Positions 19,837 to 29,917 of a stretch of DNA of 30,254 bases are shown one piece after another; position 1 is the first letter of the stretch; every line of letters begins with the position of its first letter. Source of the DNA: a virus. The position numbers and the translations under genes were made by a program. The stretch is taken from IMG/VR virus record IMGVR_UViG_3300006802_000346, positions 1 through 30,254 of that record. One strand, 5' to 3'. Below the pieces are notes generated by a model, which saw only the letters and a program-made list of their open reading frames with translations, did not search any database and was not told the DNA's origin.

Positions 19837-22815
19837 ATGGATCAAGTAAACTACAAAGGGTACGCCCGTAGTATTGGTTTCGATCCGATTAAGGCCCCGT
19901 ATGCCGCTCTTGATCGTATTCAGGAGCGGGACAGCCGTATTGCACGCAATATGGACGAAAATCGGAGAGCCATTAAAGAGGTTCGTGATCAATACGGTTC
20001 AGCTCTAGAGCGTAAGTTTTCCTTGGAAGCACGTGATAGAGACCAGAACTACGCATGGGAACAGAAACTACGTGACCTACGTCAAAGTAGTCTGGACCGT
20101 AATGCACAGACAATGATTCAAGGCGCCAAAGTACAAGGCGAGAACGCATCAGCAGCTTTTCAAAGCTTAGCTAAATTCAGTAATACCCTTAGTCAAGGGT
20201 TGATGGAATACAAGAAAGCTAAGGATGAAGGAGATATGCTCAATGGCTACATGGAAGTAGCTTCTGGGCAAGTCTCTGTTGAGCGTAAAGCAGCACAAGC
20301 TAATGGTGAGACACTCCTTCAAGCTAGTGGTGAAGCACAAGATAAACTTGCAGAAGGTCTTCAGCAACGTGGAGCTGATCCGGAGATTATCACTAATCTT
20401 CTAACTGGTAACCGAGCTAGAGACTACGGTCGTCTTAAGGCTTACTGGGAGATGACTGCTAGTGAGTTCCCTGGTTGGGCTCAAACTAAACTTGATGAGA
20501 TGGGAGCTACTACTGCTCCTCAACGTATGGCAGCAATGCCTGATCTCTTTGGTCAATTCCTAAAGGAGAATGGTGTCTTTGGTCTGAAGGCTGACTTCAT
20601 GGCTGAAGGTCTCATGAAGATGCGTGGTACCTATAATGCACTTATTGAAGATGCAAGGCGCACTGATATTGTAACCAAATCACAAAGTATGCGTGATGAT
20701 GGTTTAGAGAATGTCTTTAGGTCTAAATCTGGTGAAGCATTTGGTCTTGCCTTTAAGGATATTGCACGGTCTTATCAAGAAGATGGTCGTACACCTGTAG
20801 GCTATGCTAAAGCTAGAGATTTTCTGTATAAGGAATTAGCTGATACGACTCGGTATTCTGATGCTGATGTAGAACGAATCCTTAGCGAAGCAATGACTGA
20901 TAATGGTCAAAGCTTTAAGGATCGGTTTGGTCGTCAATACGATGATCTGATTACTGCTCGTCGTCAAGATAATCAAGCTGAGTTTAATCTCAATCAAGCA
21001 GAGGAACGTCAACAGCAGGCACAAGCTGAGAAGCAACTACTTCAATGGGTAGGGGAGAACTGGAATGGTTCTGCTCAAACCCTACAAGAAATCATCCAGG
21101 AAGCAGAGACAAAAGGTATCCCCACTGATCGTCTTAAGGCGTATCTTGCTAATAGTAATGAGCAGCGTAATGCTGACTTCTGGAATCAAGAATTTACTAA
21201 GCTGTATGAGCAAGGTCTACTGACTACTGATGATACTGATCAGCCTGGTATTCCTGTTAATGTTCGGGAACAGTGGAGGTCACGTGCTGCTGAACAACAG
21301 AAGCAACGTGCTGATTCTGGTGTTAATCAGGAGACACTGAAGCAAGCATTTAAACGTCAGATTGATGCTAACCTGATTGGTGATAGCACAACCAAGACTG
21401 CACACTTCAGTTCTGTCTTGGCTACTGATTATGCAATGCGATTGTTTAATCAGAAGTTTGCTCAGTACTCCAAAACAATGGAGCCGTCTAAGGCAGCTCA
21501 GCAGGCCCAGAACGACGTTCTAACCGAGATCCAAGGGAAGAGAGGGGCCTTCACTGTTGTGGGCTCTGCAGAGGCTGCTAGCGGCCAGACACAGGCATTC
21601 TATGGGCAGTTCACCCCTGGTAAGCATCCTGGTGCTCCTAGGAAACTTGATATGATTAGCACATCTAGTGCTCTCAGACAGGTACGTGCTAACCCTAATG
21701 TTCTTAATGAGCGACCTTTGGTTAGTCCTGTGTTGTTGAAGGACATTGATAATCGTATCAAAGCTGGTAAACCCATCTCGATACCTGTCTTCTACAGTGA
21801 GCTTGCACGTGCTACTGGTGGCAACCTCAGTGCTGTAGATATCCTTAACCGTCAACTTAAAGCTGCTGGTCTTGATAGCCAGGTACAACCTGGATTCCGT
21901 GAACAGCTTAGTCAAATCAATGACCCTAAGTTGCAGTCAATCCTTAACCAACCTCTTACTCAGGACCGCTTGAACACTGTTATCAACGGCAGTGGTAGTG
22001 CTCCTGCTACCATTCGTACTGGTACTTCTGGCTTTTCTGATATTATCTCACTTGGTCGTGCTGCAGGGTTTAAGTTCCCTGAAGCTATGGCTGCTATGTG
22101 GGCACTAGAAAGTGGATACGGTAAATACAAGTCTGGTCGTAATAACGTCTTCAATATCAAGGATCGAGCTACTGGTGGTTGGAAGGATTACGGGTCTCCG
22201 TTGGAGTCCGCTAAAGACTTTATGTACCTGATGACTGATCCTAAGTATGCACCTGCTCTAGCTAAGGCACGTACACCTAGGCAGTTCATTGAAGGTATTG
22301 CCATGACCTACTCAGGTCAGGAAGCTGACTATGCAGACAAGATCATCCGAGTGATGAAGAGTAACGGGATTAACCCGGATCAACTGTATAACAATAACCC
22401 TAATCCTGCACGTAATAACGCATTCATGCGTCCAACTCTTGCTTACATTACTGGAAACATTGGTCCTACTTCTACTGGACCACACCTTGATGTTAAACAG
22501 CAAGATAACCCCAATACTCCACAGAATGAATTTGCTAAACAGTTTACTGCTAATGTGTTGGATTCATTTGTGACAGTTGATGATCCTCAGTATGGACGTG
22601 TTCCTTTGAGTAAAGTTGGTGTTACTGGGGATTGGTATTCTCATACCCGTAGAGGTTCACATGGTATTGACTATGGAACAGCTGCTGGTACTAAATTGTA
22701 TGTGCAAAATGGAGCACGTATTGTTTCTAAACAACGTACAGAACATGGGGATAAAGTAGTGATTCAATTGCCTGATGGAAGGCGTTTCAGTTTCTTGCAT
22801 GGTAAATCAGTATGA
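19837..22815 (+). CDS. Internal virion protein, T7 gp15-like, with C-terminal glucosaminidase and M23-like domains
   Basis: The 992-aa protein is much longer than T7 gp15 (747). Residues 1 to about 700 are charged and helical, as in gp15, which forms part of the DNA-ejection channel. From about 730 to 845 there is a glucosaminidase-type (GH73-like) lysozyme domain: AAMWALESGYGKYKSGRNNV, then FNIKD, with likely catalytic E758, followed by QFIEGIAMTYSGQEADYADKI. Residues about 925-992 resemble an M23 (LytM) peptidase: SHGIDYGTAAGTKLYVQNGA, HGDKVVIQLPDGRRFSFLHG. The zinc histidine lies three rather than four residues before D945, and the protein ends before the HxH ligand motif, so this module looks degenerate. 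The hydrolase would open peptidoglycan during DNA entry. Its stop overlaps the gp16 start. Confidence 0.9.
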   Translation: MDQVNYKGYARSIGFDPIKAPYAALDRIQERDSRIARNMDENRRAIKEVRDQYGSALERKFSLEARDRDQNYAWEQKLRDLRQSSLDRNAQTMIQGAKVQGENASAAFQSLAKFSNTLSQGLMEYKKAKDEGDMLNGYMEVASGQVSVERKAAQANGETLLQASGEAQDKLAEGLQQRGADPEIITNLLTGNRARDYGRLKAYWEMTASEFPGWAQTKLDEMGATTAPQRMAAMPDLFGQFLKENGVFGLKADFMAEGLMKMRGTYNALIEDARRTDIVTKSQSMRDDGLENVFRSKSGEAFGLAFKDIARSYQEDGRTPVGYAKARDFLYKELADTTRYSDADVERILSEAMTDNGQSFKDRFGRQYDDLITARRQDNQAEFNLNQAEERQQQAQAEKQLLQWVGENWNGSAQTLQEIIQEAETKGIPTDRLKAYLANSNEQRNADFWNQEFTKLYEQGLLTTDDTDQPGIPVNVREQWRSRAAEQQKQRADSGVNQETLKQAFKRQIDANLIGDSTTKTAHFSSVLATDYAMRLFNQKFAQYSKTMEPSKAAQQAQNDVLTEIQGKRGAFTVVGSAEAASGQTQAFYGQFTPGKHPGAPRKLDMISTSSALRQVRANPNVLNERPLVSPVLLKDIDNRIKAGKPISIPVFYSELARATGGNLSAVDILNRQLKAAGLDSQVQPGFREQLSQINDPKLQSILNQPLTQDRLNTVINGSGSAPATIRTGTSGFSDIISLGRAAGFKFPEAMAAMWALESGYGKYKSGRNNVFNIKDRATGGWKDYGSPLESAKDFMYLMTDPKYAPALAKARTPRQFIEGIAMTYSGQEADYADKIIRVMKSNGINPDQLYNNNPNPARNNAFMRPTLAYITGNIGPTSTGPHLDVKQQDNPNTPQNEFAKQFTANVLDSFVTVDDPQYGRVPLSKVGVTGDWYSHTRRGSHGIDYGTAAGTKLYVQNGARIVSKQRTEHGDKVVIQLPDGRRFSFLHGKSV

Positions 22816-25800
22816 CATTTACACCTTATTTTGATGAAGAAGAACTGAAGCGACTAGAGAAGGAGAATCTTCAACAGGAGCAAGTTCTTGAACAAGCAGC
22901 TCCTACTTACGATCCTCAGAAGAACGCAGCACAGACTCTTTATCAAGAAGCTAGCCCTCAGCAGAATAAGGCTGCTGGTAATGTTCAACCAGTAAAGGGA
23001 GCTACTGCACAGGCACAATCTCAGTTCAAGATGCCTGATCTTGGACAAGCTGCTAGGCAGACTCTAGAAGGAGCTACTACTGTACCAATGGGTCTTATTG
23101 ACTTTGGTATGGATGCTATTGGTCGCATTCCTGGAGCTGAGCAGATTGATGATGCTTGGGATGCTAAGACAAAGTTTCAAAACCCTCTATTTCAAAAACT
23201 TCGTGAAGTTGCCTCAATTCTTGTTCCTAGTATTGGTGTCGGTGTTGTTAGTGGTGGTGTTGGGACAGCAGTAAGTGCAGGAGGTATTGCTCGTGGCCTT
23301 GCTGTCTTAGGTACGAATGTTGTTGGTGATGTAGGTATTAACCTAGTTAGTGATCAATCTACTGGGAAGAACCTCACCACAATGGCTAAGGAAGCAATGC
23401 CTTGGCTACCTGCTCCTAGTGCTTTGATTGTTCAAGACACAGATTCTCCTGAAGTACGTCGTCATAAGAACATGTACGAATCAGCAGGATTGAGTGTTGT
23501 CGGTGATATCATCGGCTATTCAGTCAGTGCTGGTAGGGGAATCATGGATTGGTTCAAACCTAAGAGTAAATCTGCTGAAGCATACAAAGCTAGTGAAGCT
23601 CTTGTTAATGCTGATAGTGCTACGTCAATTCGTCTTTCTGAGCTTGCTAGCAAGTCTGATGAAGCAAAAGCACAGGCACAGATGCACGCTGAGATGCTAA
23701 CTAAAGATCCTCTTAACCTGGAGCATAGTGTTAATCTTGATGCTGCTAGCAATGCTGCTAAAGCTCTTGATACTGAATCACTAGAACTTACTAGGGAATA
23801 CATCTCTACAGGTCGTACAAACCTCACGGAGAACCCTTTAGAATCGTTTGTAGAGCGTCAGCAGGTCAGCAGAGACCTACAGATAGATGACGTAGGCAAA
23901 GAGCGTCTTCTAGCCGATCCTGAAGGGGCTGGTGGTGTGGATCCTATGATCACTCCTAACCTGTTCCCTGAAGGTTCTAGTGCTGCATTTAGCCAGACAC
24001 CTGGTTATGTAGCTAGGAACATGGCGGATACCACTGCTATTAAGTTTGGTGGTACGACTGGTACTCCTGCTCCAATCCTCTCTGAGAGGGCTTACTACGA
24101 CCTTGCTAAAGGTAATGCTAAGTCCCGTGATGTTATCTTTGATCTAGCAGAGGCTACCCGTGAAACAGGTGACTTCGATGCTATTGTTGATGGCTTTAGG
24201 TATACTAAAGCACAAATGACTGAAGCTGCCTGGGATATCTATCAAGATATTGTCCAAGCTGATGGCATTGATGATGTTAAAAAACTGTTCTTAGAGAACA
24301 GAGATGTCAAGACTATTCTTGATGGACGTAAAATTACCTACATCAATGATATCCAAGCTGAAGGTATTGCTTATGCAATGCGTGACTTGACTGATAAATA
24401 CCTAGGTCGTGTAGTGACTGAAACCTCTGCACGTGCTATGGATACACTTGGTCGTGAAGTTACTGATATTGCTTCTGGATTTAAAGCACTACCTGAGACT
24501 GCTGATTACGATCGTATCACTGAGATGCTTGCTGATCGTATTGGCTTCCTGATGGAAGAGTACTCTCTCAATAAGTATATCGCTGGTTGGGCTCTTAAGA
24601 ACCAAGACAGATGGGCTAAGATGGTGCAGAAGTCTTCTGATCCTGAAGCATCATTAAAAGAGCTGACTAAACAGTTTGATCTTCGTGTACAAGAAGCACA
24701 CTTCAAATCACAGAACTATCGTAATATGATTGTTCAAGTAGCTAAGGAACGTCCTGATGCTGCACAAGCTTTGATTGATGCGTTTGCTCTCACTAAAGGT
24801 GATGTAGACACGATTGATAAGCTGATGAAGTGGGGCGCTAAACAGGTAGGTCCTATGGGTCTCCTGAAAGGAGATAGTGATGGTTTAACTGCCTTTGCTC
24901 AAGGAGTATGGGCTGTTCGCTATAACAACATGTTGTCTGGTATTTCAGCTGTTAAAGCTGTTACTGGTAACACAGTTAACCTTATGCTGAAGCCCATCAA
25001 CTCATACCTCGGTACGGGTATTGGTATGATGCTAGGCAAGAATAGTATTGATGATCTCCGTAAAGCTACACATGTCTACGGTTCCATGTGGACTGTTAAC
25101 AAGCGAGCTGTTGCTGATTCCTGGGAAACCTTCAAGGGTCTTTGGAATACAGGTAAGTGGGGTGATGACTTCAAGATGGATCCCAAGCTTCTTGCTAGGG
25201 AGGATCTTATCAACGAGGCTGGTCCTAATCTTTGGGATACTCTTGCCAAGATGGAACCTATCTGGGAAAAGGAAGGTAACTATGGTCGTCTGATGCAATA
25301 TCGGATGTCTAGATTCCTCTATGATCTTGGTAATTGGCGTTGGTTTAAGTACGGCACTAATGCTCTTGTTAGTGCTGATAGTTATGTTCAGTCTACCATG
25401 GCTCAACAGCTTGCTAGGGCTAAAGCATGGGATGAAGTGTATTCTATTGGATACAAAGGTAGTGAGCTTGCTAATCAGCTGAAACAAGCTGAGAAGTTAG
25501 CTTATGATGAGATGTTTGATTCTGCAGGTAACCTTACAGATCAAGCTGTTAAGTACGCCTCTGGTGAGATTGCTCTTAACCTAGACGATGCTACTGCTTC
25601 CTGGCTGAGTAATGGTGTTAACAAACTACCTATCCTCAAGCCATTCTTCATGTTCCCGAAGACAGGTGTTAATGCAGCTAAACTAGCTATGTCTTATACA
25701 CCATTGGCTGCTATTCCTGGTACCAGTCGTTACGCTAAGACATTGTGGGCTGGTGATAACATTGACTTAATCAAAGAAGCCCTCCTGGAGCATGGTATTG

Positions 25801-26942
25801 AATTCAATGCTGTACCTGATGGTATGGCTATCTTTAAAGGATTAGAAGCTGAATATCGTGGTCGGCTTGCTTTTGGTAGCCTGTTAGCTTTTGGGTTGAT
25901 GGGTCATGCAATGGCAGGTAACATCCGAGGTAACGGTCCTGTCAATGCAGGTGAACGTCGTAAGCTTCGTGATAACTTTGGTTGGCAACCTAAGACCATT
26001 AACGTCGGAGGTAAGTGGTTGTCCTATTCTGGTTATGAACCACTTGATACTATCCTGACTTTGGTGGGTGACCTTGGTTATTACTCCAGAGATATTGGGT
26101 CTACTTTGACTCAAGATGTAGTGGATAAACTGGCTTGGACTCTTTCTGCTACCTTCGTCAATAAGACGTGGACTTCTGGCCTTGAGCCTTTGGTCTCTGT
26201 AGTGAATGGTGATGAGACTGCCATCTCTCGTATGCTGGCTAATGAAGTAAGGTCTGCAATACCGCTTGCTGGTGCGTTGAGTGTGGTTAATAACGCCATT
26301 ACTAGTTCTCAGAAAGACATTTACAATGATATGATCGGATATGTCAAGAACCGTATCCCTGGTCTTTCTAGTACCCTTCCTGAGCAGATTGACATCTATA
26401 CTGGCAAACCTCTTAATGATGTAGACAACCCTGTTCTCCGTGCTCTTAACGCTGTTAATCCAGTCAAGGTAAGCGAAGGCACTGAACCGTGGCGTCAATG
26501 GTTGATTGATAGCGGCTGGGATGGTGTTCAGATGATTCGTAAAGATTCTACTGGTAACCACGAATATACACCAGCTGAACGTGAGCAACTCTACAAGTAC
26601 ATCGGAGAGATGCAACTGTGGAAAGAGTTCGATAAACTTAGCAAGAATAAGAAGTACAATGATCAATTGGATCGTGTACGTGCTATGCGTGTTGCAGGTA
26701 GACCGTCTGAAGAGATTGATGCTGCAAAACTCGAGACCTATAGTGTAATGAATGATATTATGCGTAAAGCTCAAGTTGCTGCTGAACAGCGTCTTCAGAA
26801 TGATAATGAACCGATGTGGCGTTCCATCCAAGAGTCCATCCGTAATAAGAACTATATGCAGCAAGGTCGAGTAGATGATGCTGCACGTGCTGCTGATCGC
26901 CGTAAGGCAGAGATCGAGCGACTAACACAAATGTACAGGTAA
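22812..26942 (+). CDS. Internal virion protein D, T7 gp16-like
   Basis: At 1376 aa it is the largest gene and matches T7 gp16 in size (1318) and position. The N-terminus is Gln/Glu-rich and helical; no lytic transglycosylase (SLT) domain, which T7 gp16 carries at its N-terminus, is seen. Residues about 134-180 form a long Gly/Val/Ala-rich hydrophobic stretch (ILVPSIGVGVVSGGVGTAVS), a candidate membrane-crossing part of the ejection conduit. The remainder is helical with few recognisable motifs; FFMFPKTGVNAAKLAMSYTP and GLEAEYRGRLAFGSLLAFGL resemble conserved podovirus ejection-protein segments. It should be ejected into the cell with DNA. The cell-wall hydrolase role appears to have moved to the gp15 homologue. 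Confidence 0.9.
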   Translation: MTFTPYFDEEELKRLEKENLQQEQVLEQAAPTYDPQKNAAQTLYQEASPQQNKAAGNVQPVKGATAQAQSQFKMPDLGQAARQTLEGATTVPMGLIDFGMDAIGRIPGAEQIDDAWDAKTKFQNPLFQKLREVASILVPSIGVGVVSGGVGTAVSAGGIARGLAVLGTNVVGDVGINLVSDQSTGKNLTTMAKEAMPWLPAPSALIVQDTDSPEVRRHKNMYESAGLSVVGDIIGYSVSAGRGIMDWFKPKSKSAEAYKASEALVNADSATSIRLSELASKSDEAKAQAQMHAEMLTKDPLNLEHSVNLDAASNAAKALDTESLELTREYISTGRTNLTENPLESFVERQQVSRDLQIDDVGKERLLADPEGAGGVDPMITPNLFPEGSSAAFSQTPGYVARNMADTTAIKFGGTTGTPAPILSERAYYDLAKGNAKSRDVIFDLAEATRETGDFDAIVDGFRYTKAQMTEAAWDIYQDIVQADGIDDVKKLFLENRDVKTILDGRKITYINDIQAEGIAYAMRDLTDKYLGRVVTETSARAMDTLGREVTDIASGFKALPETADYDRITEMLADRIGFLMEEYSLNKYIAGWALKNQDRWAKMVQKSSDPEASLKELTKQFDLRVQEAHFKSQNYRNMIVQVAKERPDAAQALIDAFALTKGDVDTIDKLMKWGAKQVGPMGLLKGDSDGLTAFAQGVWAVRYNNMLSGISAVKAVTGNTVNLMLKPINSYLGTGIGMMLGKNSIDDLRKATHVYGSMWTVNKRAVADSWETFKGLWNTGKWGDDFKMDPKLLAREDLINEAGPNLWDTLAKMEPIWEKEGNYGRLMQYRMSRFLYDLGNWRWFKYGTNALVSADSYVQSTMAQQLARAKAWDEVYSIGYKGSELANQLKQAEKLAYDEMFDSAGNLTDQAVKYASGEIALNLDDATASWLSNGVNKLPILKPFFMFPKTGVNAAKLAMSYTPLAAIPGTSRYAKTLWAGDNIDLIKEALLEHGIEFNAVPDGMAIFKGLEAEYRGRLAFGSLLAFGLMGHAMAGNIRGNGPVNAGERRKLRDNFGWQPKTINVGGKWLSYSGYEPLDTILTLVGDLGYYSRDIGSTLTQDVVDKLAWTLSATFVNKTWTSGLEPLVSVVNGDETAISRMLANEVRSAIPLAGALSVVNNAITSSQKDIYNDMIGYVKNRIPGLSSTLPEQIDIYTGKPLNDVDNPVLRALNAVNPVKVSEGTEPWRQWLIDSGWDGVQMIRKDSTGNHEYTPAEREQLYKYIGEMQLWKEFDKLSKNKKYNDQLDRVRAMRVAGRPSEEIDAAKLETYSVMNDIMRKAQVAAEQRLQNDNEPMWRSIQESIRNKNYMQQGRVDDAARAADRRKAEIERLTQMYR

Positions 26943-26949
26943 CTTTTAG

Positions 26950-29907
26950 ATGGCTGTTACTCAGAATACTTATACAGGGAATGGTACGACAACGAACTAT
27001 TCCTTCACTTTCCCATATCTTGAAACCACTGACATCAAAGTAAGTGTCAATGGTGTTGATACAACTGCATATACCCTAGCCAACGCTACCACGGTATCGT
27101 TCAACACGGCTCCAGCTAATGGTGCGGCTATTCGTATTTATCGGGATACCGATGATTCGACACTGGCTGCCACCTTCTATCCGGGTTCTGCTATTCGCTC
27201 TCAGGATCTGAATAATAACTTCACTCAGAACCTATATGTAACGCAGGAGGTGAACAATAATGCTGTCGTGACCGATGGATCAAACCCTATGATTGGGGAT
27301 CTTGATGTTGGACTGAATAAGATAGTTAATGTTGGTAGTCCAACAGATAGCCTTGATGCTACTAACAAGTCTTATGTTGATTCTGTTGCCACCAATAGCT
27401 CCCCATCCTTTACGCAAAATGGTACAGGTGCTACCTCGCGTACATGGGACAGCAAGTTAAAAGATGTTGTCAGCATCAAAGATTTTGGCGCGGTAGGCGA
27501 TGGAATTACAAATGATAGGGCGGCAATTCAGGCCGCGCTAAACACCGGGAAGAATATCTATATTCCCGATGGCATCTATCTCTTTAACAGCAGCATTAAC
27601 TACACTGCAGGCGGTCAGACTATCTATGGCTCCGGCAACAACTCTGTCCTAAAGTCTGGTGCTGGCAGTGTTTATATCAATACCAACGGAAAGAATAACG
27701 TTGGCATGTACGACCTCAAGCTTGATGGAGATGGTACTAATGGTGGCTATCTTATTAATGGCGGCTCGTCTAACGTAACAGTATCTCGTATTTACTGGTA
27801 CAAAGGTGGTCAGAGGGTCTGGCTCTTTACGTGCTCATCGGTCAAGGTTCTTGATTGTACGTTTGAGAGCACAGGATACGGTATTATTCAACAAATCGGA
27901 CATGCCTCTAGCTTTGTGCTTATCAGCGGTAATACAGCCATTGATATGGTAGGTGATTTTGTAGAAGCCAACTGCGAGAGTGGAACACCATCGTCTAGCT
28001 GGACTATTACAGATAACGTTTACAAGGGATCCAACGGTTACCCGACTCCAGCTACGGAAAAACGCTTTGTCGGCATCACCTCTGTCAATGGGGTGGTTAT
28101 TGACGGAAACGTTGTCGAGGACGTGGCGGGCGATGCCGCTATTCACCTTGAAAACACTCTCGGTGAAACGGTTATCAGCAACAATGTCTTTGATAATTGC
28201 CTAGGAGACGGGGGCAATGTTGGGTACATCTACTTGCTAAACAGCGGCGAGAATACTGTTGTAAACGGTAACATATTTCTTCGCACTGATGCTGGTCTGA
28301 CCTCGGCTTATGCACTGCAATGCAATAATAACTACGCTAACAAAATTCAGTTTACTGGAAATCGTGTCGTAGGTACATCCGCTGGATCAAATTTCAGCGG
28401 CCTGAGAATTGGAGACTCTTATGGCCAAAAGTTAATTTCAGATAACGTTTTTGAGAAACTCGACATTGCTATAGATGCCCCTAGAAACACAAGTAACGTC
28501 ATCTTTAACGGCAACTTTATTATTGACACTGCCAATGCCCTTGCACAGCAAGTCACTAGCGCTGGTTCTGGCTATCGGAATTGGTTAATCTCAAACAACG
28601 TATTTACTGGAACCACGGGAACATATGACATTCTTACCAGGGAGAATACAAATGGAACCAGTGCTCCAAAAAACGTCTTTATTGCAAACAATAAGTTTTG
28701 CAAAGCGGTAACTGTAAGAGGGTTAATTGGTGGAGTCGTTGATTCGGAGAATGATGCAACAGACATTCAAGTAACCAATAACATTTTCTCGTCTGCGGCA
28801 TCGTTAAGCTTTAACGGCACAATGTCGAGGCGTGTTTCCACAAACAACACTTTTGAATCAGACGGCACGTATGATGTTAACGCCACTACGGTAAACACCA
28901 CGACTTTAAATGCTACAGGGTTAGGTAACTTTGAAAGTACTATTGACTATCGCCCCCTAAAGAATCGCACACACTTTAGCGATTATCAAAACGGAGTCTC
29001 TCTAAGCGGGACAAGCGCTCAATACAACATTTCAGACAACTCAGTACAGCAGTTTGCAAATACGTCTAGCACGTTAAATATCGGCAATGGGTTTATACTG
29101 CCAAAGAACTACTCCGGGACGCTGACCTACACCGTTGGCACAATTACTGCCGGTGCTTTTACATTACACCTGGAGTCTTCTATTGACGGTGTAACCTGGA
29201 CGAGCCTGCAATCCTCTAACAGTGGCAGCACAGGCGCAAAGACCTATGCCTTTTCCAGTCTAACTGATGCCACAGCGCTTCGTTTTAGATTTCAGAATAG
29301 CAATGGTACAACAGGGAATATTACGGTTAATTCCGTTGTTATTCCCGGTCTCACGGCAGCGCAGATTGCCCAAGCAACAGGTAATGGTCGAGTAATTCTA
29401 AACCAGCCACATTTTCCAAACATTTCCACAACAGCTTCTGCTGCCAACGCATTCATTGATAATGCCACAACTCCTATTAATCGATTGCTTAGGTCAACAT
29501 CATCGATCCGATACAAGACAGATGTTGAGGATCTAGACCATCAGAAAGCCAATGCAATCCTTGGTTTACGCCCGGTTTGGTATCGCTCTCTTGCAGAAGC
29601 GGATCCAAGTGAATGGAGTTATTATGGTCTTATTGCGGAAGAAGTGGCTGAGATTGAGCCAAGGCTTGTCACTTGGACTTATTTACCAGAAGCATATGAA
29701 ACAGTCGAAGAAACTGTTGACGTAGATGGTGTGATTACCACTCAGCAAGTTACAAGACTGAAGAGTGATGCTAAGAAGGTTCCAGATGGAGTTGGGTACG
29801 AGCGACTCTCTGTCCTCCTTCTTGACGTAGTAAAGGGGCAGCAAGAGGCCATTAAGACCCTGAAAGCTGAAGTGGCTTCTATTAATACAAGACTGGCTAA
29901 CAACTAA
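26950..29907 (+). CDS. Tail fibre/tailspike with T7 gp17 N-terminus, pectate-lyase-type beta-helix and S74 chaperone
   Basis: Residues 1 to about 150 are the T7 gp17 virion-attachment domain (TYTGNGTTTNYSFTFPYLET, GSAIRSQDLNNNFTQNLY). From about 172 a right-handed beta-helix begins (VSIKDFGAVGDGITNDRAAI, IYIPDGIYLF), the Pectate_lyase_3 type found in tailspike depolymerases, continuing to about 640. Residues about 714-797 look like a carbohydrate-binding beta sandwich. The C-terminus is a Peptidase S74 intramolecular chaperone: SSIRYKTDVEDL holds the S851/K856 dyad, and cleavage before S851 would release about 135 residues. Length is nearly twice T7 gp17 (553). Base and codon use between about 27400 and 29490 (more GCG, GGC and CGC, fewer T-ending codons) differ from gp15 and gp16, suggesting an exchanged receptor-binding module. 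It recognises and perhaps digests host surface polysaccharide. Confidence 0.95.
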   Translation: MAVTQNTYTGNGTTTNYSFTFPYLETTDIKVSVNGVDTTAYTLANATTVSFNTAPANGAAIRIYRDTDDSTLAATFYPGSAIRSQDLNNNFTQNLYVTQEVNNNAVVTDGSNPMIGDLDVGLNKIVNVGSPTDSLDATNKSYVDSVATNSSPSFTQNGTGATSRTWDSKLKDVVSIKDFGAVGDGITNDRAAIQAALNTGKNIYIPDGIYLFNSSINYTAGGQTIYGSGNNSVLKSGAGSVYINTNGKNNVGMYDLKLDGDGTNGGYLINGGSSNVTVSRIYWYKGGQRVWLFTCSSVKVLDCTFESTGYGIIQQIGHASSFVLISGNTAIDMVGDFVEANCESGTPSSSWTITDNVYKGSNGYPTPATEKRFVGITSVNGVVIDGNVVEDVAGDAAIHLENTLGETVISNNVFDNCLGDGGNVGYIYLLNSGENTVVNGNIFLRTDAGLTSAYALQCNNNYANKIQFTGNRVVGTSAGSNFSGLRIGDSYGQKLISDNVFEKLDIAIDAPRNTSNVIFNGNFIIDTANALAQQVTSAGSGYRNWLISNNVFTGTTGTYDILTRENTNGTSAPKNVFIANNKFCKAVTVRGLIGGVVDSENDATDIQVTNNIFSSAASLSFNGTMSRRVSTNNTFESDGTYDVNATTVNTTTLNATGLGNFESTIDYRPLKNRTHFSDYQNGVSLSGTSAQYNISDNSVQQFANTSSTLNIGNGFILPKNYSGTLTYTVGTITAGAFTLHLESSIDGVTWTSLQSSNSGSTGAKTYAFSSLTDATALRFRFQNSNGTTGNITVNSVVIPGLTAAQIAQATGNGRVILNQPHFPNISTTASAANAFIDNATTPINRLLRSTSSIRYKTDVEDLDHQKANAILGLRPVWYRSLAEADPSEWSYYGLIAEEVAEIEPRLVTWTYLPEAYETVEETVDVDGVITTQQVTRLKSDAKKVPDGVGYERLSVLLLDVVKGQQEAIKTLKAEVASINTRLANN

Positions 29908-29917
29908 TTAAAAACAG

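Noticed and set aside
25884-26864. 326-codon open frame on the - strand inside the gp16 gene
   Set aside because: It is opposite a clearly coding gene with T-rich third positions, shows no recognisable domain, and has no space for its own signals.
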